Part shown: positions 1 to 8,397 of the stretch, one piece after another
How the letters are laid out: every line of letters begins with the position of its first letter
Position numbering within the stretch: position 1 is the first letter of the stretch
DNA from: an uncultured Eubacteriales bacterium
GTDB taxonomy: Bacteria > Bacillota > Clostridia > Oscillospirales > Oscillospiraceae
NCBI GenBank assembly: GCA_900079765.1
Contig: LT599017.1
Coordinates: 3,362,996 to 3,426,995 of the forward strand
Length of the DNA: 64,000 nt
Direction of reading: 5' to 3'
Made by a program: the position numbers and the translations under genes
Notes under the pieces: generated by a model
The model's database searches: none
Told to the model about the DNA's origin: nothing
The model's input: the letters and a program-made list of their open reading frames with translations, nothing else

Positions 1-363
1 TTCCCTCAGGCACTGGTGCTCACCGTCCTGGGTGAGGAGGGGCCTATGCCCATCAGCGCCTTGGCCGAGCGGACGGGGAGCGCCAACTCCACCGTCTCCG
101 GCATTGTGGACCGGCTGGAGAAACTGGGCCTCGCCAAGCGAGAGCGCAGTGAGATCGACCGGCGGGTCATCTACGTGGCCGCCACCGAGAGTTACAAGGC
201 CATGTTTCGCAAGGCGGAGGCCAACGTCTCCGGCTATTTTTCCTCCCTGCTGGACGATATGCCCGAGGAGGACCGTGCTCAGGTCCTCTCGGCGTTGGAT
301 AAGCTGGACGCCGTTCTGTCCCGTCGGGCCGAGCAGGAGGGCGGGGAGGCCGGGCAGAAGTAA
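1..363 (+). CDS. MarR family transcriptional regulator (5' truncated)
   Basis: This is the C-terminal part of a MarR-type winged-helix repressor. The reading frame is open from base 1, so the true start lies left of the window; the GTG at 16 falls inside the domain and is not a credible start. The visible part has the expected order: a leucine-rich helix, a recognition-helix region (LAERTGSANSTVSGIVDRL), then the wing with the family's DRR (about residues 53-55 of the visible part), and a C-terminal dimerisation helix. Ligand and targets cannot be read from the sequence. It ends 25 bases before the DUF4015 gene, so the two may be co-transcribed. Confidence 0.9.
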   Translation, partial: FPQALVLTVLGEEGPMPISALAERTGSANSTVSGIVDRLEKLGLAKRERSEIDRRVIYVAATESYKAMFRKAEANVSGYFSSLLDDMPEEDRAQVLSALDKLDAVLSRRAEQEGGEAGQK

Positions 364-388
364 TTGAGAGAGAGGGGGACCCCCTGCT

Positions 389-1474
389 ATGAAAAACCAC
401 TACGGATACGGCTCCTACCGGGGCCGGGGCGGGGCACGCGCCTTTTTAAAGGTCCTGGCCATCGTCCTGGCGGTGGTGCTGGCTCTGTTGGTGGCTGGTT
501 ATTTCTTCCTGCAGCAGTTTGTCGTGGTCACCGACAGCGGCATCCGCTACGATATCCCCTTCCTCCAGGGCAAGACCCCCACTCCCACGCCCAGCCCGTC
601 CCTCGTGGTGGAGACGCCGCCCGTCGTCACCATCTCTCCCACGCCTACGCCTGAGCCCACCGAGCCCCCCCTCCACGCCATCAGTCTCCCCCGCACCGCG
701 CTTTACGACGGCACGGCCCAGGCCCAGGTGGACGCGGCGGGCGGCAACGCGGCAATTTTCGATATGAAGGCGGACGACGGCACTTTGGGCTACATCTCGG
801 ACCTTCAGCTTGCTAAAGACCTCCGTGCGTCCGACTCTAACCCGGCGATCAACGCAGCCATCCAGACCCTGACGGGGAGCGACCTGTATGCCGTGGCCCG
901 GGTCTCCTGTTTTAAGGACAATACTGCCCCCTACCAGGACAACTCCCTGGCCATTAAAACAAACAGCGGCTACAATTGGCGGGACCCGGACGATCTGCGC
1001 TGGGCCTCCCCTACCAGCGAGACAGTGCGGCAGTACCTTGCCGGCATCTGCGTGGAGCTGGCCCGTCTGGGCTTTGACGAGATTGTGCTGGACAACGCGG
1101 GCTATCCCACGGAGGGACACCTCGATTACATCAAACCCGGTCCGGCCTATGATAAGTCCCAGCTCTCCACCATCGTGGACGGCTTTTATCAACAGGTGAA
1201 AGCCGCTCTGGCCCCCTACCCGGACGTAAAGCTCTCCATCCGCACCACCGAGGATGCGCTGGACGGTACTGATCTTCTAAGTGGGCAGACCGCCGCCAGC
1301 CTTGCCGCGTCTGCCGACCGGCTGTGGATTGCCCCCGCCGCCAAAGACGGCACCGACTATGCCCGCATCCTCACCGCCGCCGGGCTGGAGGATGTGAATG
1401 TCAACCTAGTCCTCACCGGCGAGGCGTCCGGGGGCGTGGATGCCGAGACCAGTTGGGCGGTTTTAAGCTCATAA
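389..1474 (+). CDS. Membrane-anchored DUF4015 putative glycoside hydrolase
   Basis: A 361-residue protein with a short basic N-terminus, one hydrophobic segment at about residues 14-34 (membrane anchor or uncleaved signal) and a Pro/Thr-rich linker at about 55-90. The rest resembles the DUF4015 / putative glycosyl hydrolase family (Pfam PF13200): alternating strands with YAVARVSCFKD, a WRDPDDLRW segment and GFDEIVLDNAGYP, where the Asp/Glu pair is the likely active-site region of a TIM barrel. An extracytoplasmic location is inferred from the anchor. The ATG at 389 follows a GA-rich Shine-Dalgarno stretch (GAGAGGGGG). The substrate is unknown; family members are only computationally linked to glycosidases. 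A strong hairpin terminator follows. Confidence 0.75.
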   Translation: MKNHYGYGSYRGRGGARAFLKVLAIVLAVVLALLVAGYFFLQQFVVVTDSGIRYDIPFLQGKTPTPTPSPSLVVETPPVVTISPTPTPEPTEPPLHAISLPRTALYDGTAQAQVDAAGGNAAIFDMKADDGTLGYISDLQLAKDLRASDSNPAINAAIQTLTGSDLYAVARVSCFKDNTAPYQDNSLAIKTNSGYNWRDPDDLRWASPTSETVRQYLAGICVELARLGFDEIVLDNAGYPTEGHLDYIKPGPAYDKSQLSTIVDGFYQQVKAALAPYPDVKLSIRTTEDALDGTDLLSGQTAASLAASADRLWIAPAAKDGTDYARILTAAGLEDVNVNLVLTGEASGGVDAETSWAVLSS

Positions 1475-1483
1475 GCGAACAAA

Positions 1484-1522
1484 TAAAGGGGTCTGCCGCA
1501 GTTTGCGGCAGACCCCTTTATT
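1484..1522. terminator. Bidirectional intrinsic terminator
   Basis: A long perfect stem (AAAGGGGTCTGCCGCA and its complement around a 3-base loop) with A and T runs on its two sides. It lies between the convergent DUF4015 and dnaC-like genes and can serve both. Confidence 0.85.
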
Positions 1523-1534
1523 TCGCCTAGCTTA

Positions 1535-2539
1535 TTACAACTTTTGCTTTTTCAGCAGCCGAATATCTTCCCCAAAGAAGGGGAGGGCACGGTATTCCCC
1601 CTCCAGACGGGAAGCGATCTGAGGGGAGTACCGCCGGCGCACATCGCCCAGAGAGAGGTTGGAGGAGATGACGGTGCGCTTCTCCGACGAGAGGCGGGTG
1701 TTGACCAAAGTGTACAGCGCCGTCTGGACGAAGGGGGTGGTCATTTCGCTGCCCAGATCGTCGAGAATAAGGAGGTCGCAGGCTAAGTACCGCCGGGTCT
1801 CGTCCCGGGCATCCCGGATGTCCTCCGCGTCCTTGGCGAACTTCTGCGCCTCAAACCGGGAAAAGATGTTCACCGCCGTATCGTACACCACGGAGAACCC
1901 CTTCTCCGACACGGTGCGGGCGATGCAGGCGGAGAGGAACGTCTTCCCCAGCCCCGGCGCGCCGGTGAGGAAGAGGTTATCGAAGTAGTACCGGCCAAAT
2001 TTTCGAGCGTAATCTCCGCAGATCTCGTAGACCATCTCCATGTTCTCTCTGGGGGAGATGCCGCTGCCGTCCCAGGGGAGAGAGGAGTAGTAGTCCAGAT
2101 TAAAGGTGTCAAAGCTCCGCTCACCCAGGTCCAGGAGACGGGAGAGCTCTTTGATCTGCTCCTGAGTGCACAGGTCCTTCAGGCAGGAGCACATTTTTCC
2201 CCCAGTCCAGCCGCTGTCGCCGCACTTGGCGCAGGCAGGAGTCCCGTCCAGCGCGTCGGGCGCGTAGCCATGGGCGGAGAGGAGCCGGGCCCGCTCGGCC
2301 TGCAGGGCCATGTTCTTGTCCCGGAGGACCGCGATGGCGGGGGCGGGGTTGTGTCCGGCGCGGAGGGCGGCGGTAGCGATCTCAGCCACCGTCTTACGGA
2401 GCGTGCGGTCGATTTCCGCCACCCGTGGGACGGAGCGGTAGACCTCCCGGCGCAGGGCCTCGGTCCTCTCCTCCCGGCCGCGGCGCTGGTCGGCCAGCCG
2501 GCCCGTAGCGGCGCGCAGGACGGACGGTTCATATCCCAT
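1535..2539 (-). CDS. DnaC/DnaI-like replicative helicase loader
   Basis: A 334-residue AAA+ ATPase that would load the replicative DNA helicase during primosome assembly. The N-terminal third is helical and charged, followed by a probable zinc site (Cys103, Cys106, Cys117, Cys119). The ATPase domain has Walker A GAPGLGKT at residues 193-200 and Walker B LLILDD at about 256-261, with a later RYSPQIASRL segment typical of the sensor region. Its start follows three bases after the stop of the DnaD-domain gene (read on the minus strand), so both belong to one operon. This dnaD-dnaI pairing is the normal clostridial arrangement and fits one primosome function. Confidence 0.88.
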   Translation of the reverse strand: MGYEPSVLRAATGRLADQRRGREERTEALRREVYRSVPRVAEIDRTLRKTVAEIATAALRAGHNPAPAIAVLRDKNMALQAERARLLSAHGYAPDALDGTPACAKCGDSGWTGGKMCSCLKDLCTQEQIKELSRLLDLGERSFDTFNLDYYSSLPWDGSGISPRENMEMVYEICGDYARKFGRYYFDNLFLTGAPGLGKTFLSACIARTVSEKGFSVVYDTAVNIFSRFEAQKFAKDAEDIRDARDETRRYLACDLLILDDLGSEMTTPFVQTALYTLVNTRLSSEKRTVISSNLSLGDVRRRYSPQIASRLEGEYRALPFFGEDIRLLKKQKL

Positions 2540-2542
2540 CGG

Positions 2543-3511
2543 TTATCCATCCTCCTTCTTCTGGTTGGCGAGAAAACGTTTCATCCACTCCACCTCTTCT
2601 GCCACACGCCGCCCGTCCTGGGCTGGGGCAGCCTGGGGCACGGGGGCGGGGAAAGCGGGCCGGTCTGAGTCCTTAACTTTAATGTCGGCCACCGAATGCA
2701 GCCCCTTCTGGTGCCAAGAGCGGAGGATGGAGTTCATGTATGGCCAGCTCATGGTCTGCTTTTTGAATACGGTCTTCTCATAGGCGAGACGGATGGCCTC
2801 GTCGGGAAAACCCATCTCCACCCAAGCAGCGATAAATTTCCGCTCCCCGTCTACCGGGGCGCGGCCCGTCACCCCCACCAGGGGGAGGATATCCCGCTCC
2901 CGGCCACGGAGGACGGCTTGGCGCTTTAAGTGCTCCTCGGCGGCCTCGGCGGTGTCCAGCCCCAGTCGGCGCCATGCGAAGGCCTCCTTGCGGATCTGGC
3001 TCATGCGGGGTTTGTGTCCGGGGCCGTATTTCTGCTCCATGTCCTCCACGCACCAGCTCACCAACAGACAGACGACCTCGGCGGGCAGGGCCAGAAAGTC
3101 ATAGAGCGTGTATAGGGTTTTTAGGTCGGCGGTAGAGAGGATTTTGCCCAGCCGCCGCTGGACCTCGTTCACAAGGCCCGGAAAGGAGGATGTGACATCC
3201 TCCAGCTCACGGGTAATGTCAGCGGCGGTGTACTCGGGGGGCTCTTCGCTGCTTTCCACCGGGGCGAGAGGTGCGCTGGCAGCCTGCTTTACCGCCAAGG
3301 AGAGTGAGACCAGTGTGTCGTGCGCCGCTGTAAGGCGGGGCGCATCCCACCGGAGGGCCCGTGCGGCGGAGCCGGGGTCGTAGGCCCCGGCCCGGCGGAG
3401 GAGGTGGAGATATAAAAGAGCCGCGTCCCCGCTCCCGGAGGCCGTCAACCTATCCGCCGCCGAAGCCGTCATGGACAGTATTTCGCCGGGCAGCAGCACG
3501 TTGTCAGGCAT
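2543..3511 (-). CDS. DnaD-domain primosome protein
   Basis: A 322-residue protein of the DnaB/DnaD (Firmicutes primosome) family. The N-terminal 75 residues look like the winged-helix part; two DnaD-like helical modules follow, at about 110-200 and 205-290. The second carries the family signature region around WPYMNSILRSW (about residues 262-272). It would bind DNA and help remodel the origin or stalled forks for helicase loading. The ATG at 3511 is preceded by AAAGGAGGAG. It is first of a two-gene operon with the helicase loader. A B. subtilis dnaD versus dnaB assignment cannot be made from sequence alone. Confidence 0.85.
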   Translation of the reverse strand: MPDNVLLPGEILSMTASAADRLTASGSGDAALLYLHLLRRAGAYDPGSAARALRWDAPRLTAAHDTLVSLSLAVKQAASAPLAPVESSEEPPEYTAADITRELEDVTSSFPGLVNEVQRRLGKILSTADLKTLYTLYDFLALPAEVVCLLVSWCVEDMEQKYGPGHKPRMSQIRKEAFAWRRLGLDTAEAAEEHLKRQAVLRGRERDILPLVGVTGRAPVDGERKFIAAWVEMGFPDEAIRLAYEKTVFKKQTMSWPYMNSILRSWHQKGLHSVADIKVKDSDRPAFPAPVPQAAPAQDGRRVAEEVEWMKRFLANQKKEDG

Positions 3512-3770
3512 AGGGAACTCCTCCTTTTGTAAAAAACTTAAGCTTATTTTTCATGTTTTCAGTTGTTACATATCTTAGCATAAAAATACGAAAAGGGGAA
3601 TAGCGAATCGGATGGGGAAAGCGGAGGGAACAGTTCCCGTCCCACGGGGGAGCGGCGCACCGTGTTACCCGCCAAAGCAGGCCCAATGCATGGGGTCCTG
3701 TTTTTGCCGCAATTATCCCAATCATAAAATCGAATTCCTTTGAAAAGGGAAAATTCATAAAGAATTTATT
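3512..3770. other. Intergenic region with stacked hairpins, no convincing gene
   Basis: This gap separates dnaD (-) and zapA (+). It is AT-rich at both ends, where the two divergent promoters should lie, and GC-rich in the middle (about 3600-3715). The GC part has three successive hairpin-forming stretches: GGGAACAGTTCCC, TCCCACGGGGGA, and an imperfect stem around 3683-3710 followed by TTTTT. A small RNA or a dispersed repeat is possible. The only long ORF here (84 codons on the minus strand) has no Shine-Dalgarno and no recognisable domain, so it is not called. Confidence 0.4.
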
Positions 3771-3798
3771 TTGAATATCGGATATATGATGCTATAAT
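3771..3798 (+). promoter_or_regulatory. Sigma-A type promoter of zapA
   Basis: TTGAAT (3771-3776), a 16-base spacer, and a perfect TATAAT (3793-3798) in AT-rich sequence, 32 bases before the zapA start codon. Confidence 0.75.
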
Positions 3799-3830
3799 AA
3801 GCTTATCGAAATATGTCTGGAGGCCACGCC

Positions 3831-4148
3831 ATGAAAAACCGTGTTTCCGTCACCATCGCAGGGCAGGAGTACGCCCTTGTCGCCACCGAGGCGCAGAGCT
3901 ATATGGAGAAGGTGGCCGCCCACGTGGACACCGAGCTGCGCCAGGTCCTAAACGAGAGCAAGGTCTCCATGGTGGACGGGGCCATCCTGTCCGCCCTTAA
4001 CATCGCCGACCAGTACTTCAAAGAGGTGGAGGCCTCCGAAAACCTGCGCCGCCAGCTCAAGGAATATTTGGAGGAGTCGGCCAAGATGAAAATGGAGCTC
4101 TCTGAAGCCAAGCGGGAGATCTTCAAGCTCCAGAACCAGAAGAAATAA
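3831..4148 (+). CDS. zapA: Cell division protein ZapA
   Basis: A 105-residue ZapA homologue, which binds FtsZ and promotes bundling of Z-ring filaments in the cytoplasm. The N-terminal beta/alpha head (VSVTIAGQEYALVATEAQSYMEKVAAHVD) is typical, with a C-terminal coiled coil from about residue 65. The upstream ATG at 3813 was rejected because the Shine-Dalgarno TGGAGG (3818-3823) lies downstream of it and is correctly placed for the ATG at 3831. It is followed closely by the U32 peptidase gene, a pairing common in clostridia. Confidence 0.9.
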   Translation: MKNRVSVTIAGQEYALVATEAQSYMEKVAAHVDTELRQVLNESKVSMVDGAILSALNIADQYFKEVEASENLRRQLKEYLEESAKMKMELSEAKREIFKLQNQKK

Positions 4149-4202
4149 GGGGCCGGGCCGATGGGGAACATCGGCCCGCCTATCACGCTCCGGGAGGAAG
4201 TC

Positions 4203-6281
4203 ATGCTGGAACTGCTTGCCCCGGCGGGGTCGCCGGAGGCGGTCACCGCCGCCGTACAGAACGGGGCCGACGCCATCTATATGGGCTATGGAAACTTCAA
4301 CGCCCGCCGCAATGCGAAAAATTTCTCAGCTGAGGAATTTGCGGCGGCGATTTCTTATTGCCATCTTCGGGGAGTCAAGGTCTACCTCACGCTCAACACC
4401 CTGCTCACCGACCGGGAGCTGCCCGAGGGGGCCCGCCTCGCCGCCGAGGTGAGCACTATGGGGGCGGACGCGGTGCTGGTGCAGGACCTGGGGGTCCTCC
4501 GTGCCATCCGCCAGACCGCGCCTGACCTGGCGGTCCACGCCTCCACTCAGATGACCCTGCACAACCTGGAAGGGGTGCGCATAGCCGCCGACCTTGGGAT
4601 GACCCGGGCCGTCCTCTCCCGGGAGTTGACGCGGGACCAAATTGCCTTCATCTGCGCTCACTCGCCCATTGAGATCGAGACCTTCGCCCACGGGGCGCTG
4701 TGTATGTGCTACTCGGGCCAGTGCTTTTTCTCCTCGGTCATCGGCGGGCGGAGCGGAAACCGGGGGCTGTGCGCCCAGCCCTGCCGTCTGAGGTACGGCT
4801 GGTCGGGCAAGGCGGACGGCACCCCTCTTTCCCTCAAGGACATGTCCATGGCGGGGCATCTGCGGGAACTGGACGCCATGGGCGTCAAGTGCATCAAGCT
4901 GGAGGGGCGGATGAAGCGGCCCGAGTACGTAGCTGTGGTGACCGGTGTCTACTCCAAGGCCATCCGGGAGGGGAGAGAGCCGACAGCCGAGGAGATTGCC
5001 CAGCTGGACGCCGCCTTCTCCCGACAGGGCTTTACCGATGGCTTTCTCACCGGGCGGAAAGGCCCCGAGATGTTTGGCGTCCGGGAGGACGTGAAGGAGC
5101 CAAAGGAGCTTTTCGCCGCCGCCCGCGCCACTTACGAAAACAATAGGGAGAACCGTCAGGTCCCCGTCACCTTCTATGCCATGCTCCGCTCCGGGGAGCC
5201 GGCCCAGGTGGGGGTGGCGGACGGCGAGGGCCGGGTCTCCACCGCCGCGGGCCCCATCCCGGAGGCGGCCCGAACCCGGGCCGTCACTGCCGAGCAGGTG
5301 GAGGAGCAGCTCTCCAAGACCGGGGGCACCCCCTTCCGCAGCGAGAAGGTCCGGGCACTGGTGGAGGACGGGCTGAGCCTGCCTCTCTCTGTCCTTAACG
5401 CCCTGCGCCGCCAAGTGCTGGACGGCCTCACCGCCCAGCGCTCCCTTCCCCCCATCCGGCGGACGGGAACGTTCCAGGAGGGCGCCCGGTATGAAAACCG
5501 CACCCAGCCGCCTATACTCACCATGTCCGTCCTCAAGGCCGAGCAGGCAAGCAGCGAGCTTCTGCGGCTGGCCCCGGGCCTTGTCTATGTCCCGGTGGAG
5601 GAGCTGATTACCAACCCCCAGCTTATCGCTGCCGGGAAGGGGAAGGTTGCCGTCTCTCTGCCCCGGGTGGCCTGGGACCGGGAGTGGCCCGCCCTGCTGG
5701 AAAATTTACAGAAGCTCCGGGACTTGGGCGTCACCGATACACTGGTGGGCAACCTGAGCTTGCTCACTCCAGCCCGGAACCTGGGCTTTGCCGTCCGGGG
5801 GGATTACGGGCTGGAGATCTATAATGCTCAGGCCCTTAAGGAGTGCAAGCGCCTGGGGCTCACCTCCGCGACACTGTCCTTTGAACTAAAGTTGGCCCAG
5901 ATCCGGGACCTCTCAAAGTCCTTGGACACCGAACTCATCGTCTATGGCCGCCTGCCGCTTATGATCACCGAAAGCTGCCTCATCAAAAATCGCTCTGGCC
6001 GCTGCGCATGCCAGAACAGCAACGTGCTCACCGACCGGAAGGGGGCCCAGTTCCCGGTGGTCAAGGCCCCCGGCTGCCGAAACGAGATATTGAACTCTAA
6101 AAAGCTCTTTCTTGCGGATAAGGCCGGGGACTATGAGCGCGTCGGCCTCTGGGGCGCTCGGCTGATGTTTACTACCGAGAACCCCCGGGAGTGCGTCCAG
6201 GTGGCCGAGCGGTACCTGGGCCGGAGCGGCTGGGAGCCCAACGAGTTCACCCGCGGGCTCTACTACCGGGACGTGGAATAA
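4203..6281 (+). CDS. U32 family peptidase with DUF3656 (RlhA-like)
   Basis: A 692-residue protein opening with the family's LAPAGSPE motif and a TIM-barrel-like U32 domain (about 1-330). The conserved block ETFAHGALCMCYSGQC followed by GGRSGNRGLCAQPCRLRY (about residues 155-205) is diagnostic. A middle section (about 310-410) matches DUF3656, and the C-terminal half repeats a U32-like fold with further Cys residues. Members with DUF3656 are related to E. coli RlhA, which hydroxylates a 23S rRNA cytidine, rather than to proteases, so a role in rRNA modification is likely. The start at 4203 has GGGAGGAAG upstream and begins at the conserved motif. Peptidase activity is unproven for the family. 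Confidence 0.85.
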   Translation: MLELLAPAGSPEAVTAAVQNGADAIYMGYGNFNARRNAKNFSAEEFAAAISYCHLRGVKVYLTLNTLLTDRELPEGARLAAEVSTMGADAVLVQDLGVLRAIRQTAPDLAVHASTQMTLHNLEGVRIAADLGMTRAVLSRELTRDQIAFICAHSPIEIETFAHGALCMCYSGQCFFSSVIGGRSGNRGLCAQPCRLRYGWSGKADGTPLSLKDMSMAGHLRELDAMGVKCIKLEGRMKRPEYVAVVTGVYSKAIREGREPTAEEIAQLDAAFSRQGFTDGFLTGRKGPEMFGVREDVKEPKELFAAARATYENNRENRQVPVTFYAMLRSGEPAQVGVADGEGRVSTAAGPIPEAARTRAVTAEQVEEQLSKTGGTPFRSEKVRALVEDGLSLPLSVLNALRRQVLDGLTAQRSLPPIRRTGTFQEGARYENRTQPPILTMSVLKAEQASSELLRLAPGLVYVPVEELITNPQLIAAGKGKVAVSLPRVAWDREWPALLENLQKLRDLGVTDTLVGNLSLLTPARNLGFAVRGDYGLEIYNAQALKECKRLGLTSATLSFELKLAQIRDLSKSLDTELIVYGRLPLMITESCLIKNRSGRCACQNSNVLTDRKGAQFPVVKAPGCRNEILNSKKLFLADKAGDYERVGLWGARLMFTTENPRECVQVAERYLGRSGWEPNEFTRGLYYRDVE

Positions 6282-6313
6282 TGTCCCCACCTCACCCACA
6301 AGGAGATCACCCT

Positions 6314-6763
6314 ATGGACCTGAAAATAAAACCCCTCTCTCCGAAGATCGGCAACGAGATCCCCTACCCCTACTACGCCACCCCCGGCGCGGCGGCGATG
6401 GATCTGTGCGCCTGCCTGGATGCGCCGGTGGAGATTGCCCCTCGCGCCCTGGTTACCATTCCCACCGGAATTGCCATCGCGTTGCCGTCGGCCGAGTTCG
6501 TGGCCCTGGTATTTGCCCGCTCGGGCCTGGGTATCAAGCACGGCATCTCCCTCTCCAACGGCGTGGGCGTCATCGACAGTGATTACCGGGGGGAGATCAG
6601 AGTGGGCCTCGCCAACCTCTCGGACACCCCCTACATTATCCAGCCGGGGGACCGCATCGCCCAGCTTGCGGTGATGCCTGTGGCACGCCCTGCCCTGCAA
6701 TTCACAGACGAGTTGGACGAGACGAGCCGGGGCGCCGGCGGCCTAGGCTCTACAGGAAAGTAA
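6314..6763 (+). CDS. dut: dUTP diphosphatase
   Basis: A 149-residue trimeric-type dUTPase, which hydrolyses dUTP to dUMP and pyrophosphate, keeping uracil out of DNA and supplying dTMP synthesis. All five family motifs are visible: AAMDLCA (motif 1), ARSGLG (2), NGVGVIDSDYRGEI with the catalytic Asp (3), GDRIAQL (4), and the glycine-rich C-terminal RGAGGLGSTG (5). AGGAGA sits eight bases before the ATG at 6314; longer in-frame starts overlap the U32 gene and were rejected. Confidence 0.95.
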   Translation: MDLKIKPLSPKIGNEIPYPYYATPGAAAMDLCACLDAPVEIAPRALVTIPTGIAIALPSAEFVALVFARSGLGIKHGISLSNGVGVIDSDYRGEIRVGLANLSDTPYIIQPGDRIAQLAVMPVARPALQFTDELDETSRGAGGLGSTGK

Positions 6764-6788
6764 GGAGTACAGTTGAGTGCCCGGGAGC

Positions 6789-6874
6789 CGGCAGATAAGA
6801 TGCGCAGCGAAATGAAAAAGCAGACAGGCCGAAGTCCCCGAGCTTTTTTGCACAGGCGAGCGACTTATCTGCCG
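6789..6874. repeat. Inverted-repeat element between dut and maf
   Basis: The arms CGGCAGATAAG (6789-6799) and CTTATCTGCCG (6864-6874) are perfect complements. Inside them GAAAAAGC (about 6813-6820) can pair with GCTTTTTT (6842-6849), giving a nested stem-loop. No reading frame with a ribosome binding site uses it. It could be a dispersed palindromic repeat or a structured leader of maf; the sequence alone does not decide. Confidence 0.55.
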
Positions 6875-6927
6875 TCGCCGAGGGCTTGAAACGTATTCGC
6901 CCGCCTATCAGAAAGGAACGCTTATTT

Positions 6928-7521
6928 ATGAACATCATCCTCGCCTCCCAGTCCCCCCGTCGGAAAGAGCTTTTGGAGCGCATGGGTATCTCGCCCTTCA
7001 AGACAATTTCCCCCAACATCGATGAGCACGTCTTTGACGACCTGCCGCCCGAGCAGATGGTACGGGCGCTCTCCAGCGAGAAAGCCTCCGCCATCATCTC
7101 CCACGTGGGGCCTAACGACATCGTTATCGCCGCTGACACGGTGGTGGCCCTGGATGGAGCCGTTCTGGGCAAGCCCTTAGACGACTTGGACGCGTTCAAG
7201 ATGCTCTCCGCCCTCTCTGGGATGCGCCACCAGGTCTACACCGGCGTCACTGTCTGCCGCGGGGAGGAGCGCGTCACCGAGCACGAGGTCACCGACGTCT
7301 TCTTCAGGGAGCTGAGTGAGAGCGAGATCGAGTGCTACGTCAAGACCGGGGAGCCCCTGGACAAGGCGGGGGCTTACGGGGTACAGGGGTACGGGGCGCT
7401 GCTGGTGGAGCGCATCATCGGTGACCACTACAACGTCATGGGCCTGCCTGTCTGCCGTCTGGGGCAGATTCTCACCCGGTTTGGCGTGGACTGCATGCGC
7501 CTGGCCGCCAGGATAGACTGA
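6928..7521 (+). CDS. maf: Maf family nucleotide pyrophosphatase
   Basis: A 197-residue Maf protein, a house-cleaning enzyme that hydrolyses non-canonical or modified nucleoside triphosphates such as dTTP/UTP analogues. The N-terminal LASQSPRRKELL motif (residues 5-16), the central ADTVV with its metal-binding Asp, and GKPLD are all present. It starts at an ATG after AAAGGAAC; an upstream in-frame start at 6886 has no ribosome binding site. It sits directly before mreC, the classic maf-mre linkage that ties it to cell-shape genes. Confidence 0.93.
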   Translation: MNIILASQSPRRKELLERMGISPFKTISPNIDEHVFDDLPPEQMVRALSSEKASAIISHVGPNDIVIAADTVVALDGAVLGKPLDDLDAFKMLSALSGMRHQVYTGVTVCRGEERVTEHEVTDVFFRELSESEIECYVKTGEPLDKAGAYGVQGYGALLVERIIGDHYNVMGLPVCRLGQILTRFGVDCMRLAARID

Positions 7522-7554
7522 CGGCGCGGACGGTGTAAGTAGAAGGAGAACAGC

Positions 7555-8397
7555 TTGAAAGACTTTTTTCGCCACAATGGGATACTGCTGCTCATCATCG
7601 CCGTGCTCCTTGCCGCCATCACACTGGTGGCGTCTTTCCTCCTGGGCGGCACCGCGGATCCGGCGGCCAGCGTGGTTGGGGTGGTGACGACCCCCATACG
7701 CAGCGCCCTCAACTCAGTGGTGAACTGGATGGAGGACCGGTACGACTACGCCTTCCGGTACGACCAGCTCACCGAGCAGAACCAGCAGCTGATGAAAAAG
7801 GTAGCCGAGATGGAGGAGGAGGTCCGTCAGGCCCAGAGTGCCAACGAGGAGCTCGAGCGCCTGCGCAACCTCCTTGGTCTTGCCCAGAAACGTAAGGACT
7901 TCGTCTTCGAGTCGGCCACCATCACGGCCCGCAGCGCCTCCAACTGGGAGTCCTCCTTCACCATCAGCAAGGGGGAGAATGGCGGCATCAAGACCCAGGA
8001 CTGCGTGGTGGACGAATATGGAAACCTGGTGGGGGTGGTCACCACTGTGGGCCCCAACTGGGCTACAGTCGCCACCCTTGTGGATACCGACACCGATATG
8101 GGTGGGCTTTTAAGCCGAACCAACACCGCCGCTATTTTGGAGGGAGACTTCGCTCTCATGGGCGAAGAGAAACTCAAGCTCACCTACATCCCGGAAAACA
8201 GCGATCTTCTCGCCGGAGACGAGGTGCTCACCTCCGGCCGGGGGGGGATATATCCCTCGGGACTTGTTGTGGGCTCGGTGACCGAGGTACACACCGACCC
8301 CTCGGGCCTGAGCCGCTACGCGGTGATCCAGCCCGGTACCGACCTTGAGAGCCTCCGGCAGATCTTCGTCATCAAGGAATTTGACATAGTGGAGTGA
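7555..8397 (+). CDS. mreC: Rod shape-determining protein MreC
   Basis: A 280-residue bitopic membrane protein of the elongasome. It has a cytoplasmic basic start, one membrane helix at about residues 8-31, a coiled coil at about 65-105, and the beta-rich MreC periplasmic-type domain thereafter (GENGGIKTQDCVV, LLSRTN, LLAGDEVLTSG). It organises MreD, RodA and PBP2 at the cell wall. The start is TTG with AGAAGGAGAA upstream. Its stop overlaps the mreD start by four bases (GTGA), indicating translational coupling. No mreB is in the window. Confidence 0.93.
   Translation: MKDFFRHNGILLLIIAVLLAAITLVASFLLGGTADPAASVVGVVTTPIRSALNSVVNWMEDRYDYAFRYDQLTEQNQQLMKKVAEMEEEVRQAQSANEELERLRNLLGLAQKRKDFVFESATITARSASNWESSFTISKGENGGIKTQDCVVDEYGNLVGVVTTVGPNWATVATLVDTDTDMGGLLSRTNTAAILEGDFALMGEEKLKLTYIPENSDLLAGDEVLTSGRGGIYPSGLVVGSVTEVHTDPSGLSRYAVIQPGTDLESLRQIFVIKEFDIVE

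Noticed and set aside
446-1192. Long minus-strand ORF over DUF4015
   Set aside because: A GC-rich shadow of the plus-strand gene with no motifs; many such long antisense frames occur here because third positions are G/C.
3504-3758. 84-codon ORF on the minus strand upstream of dnaD
   Set aside because: No ribosome binding site or domain; it crosses the GC hairpin segment and the likely dnaD promoter region.
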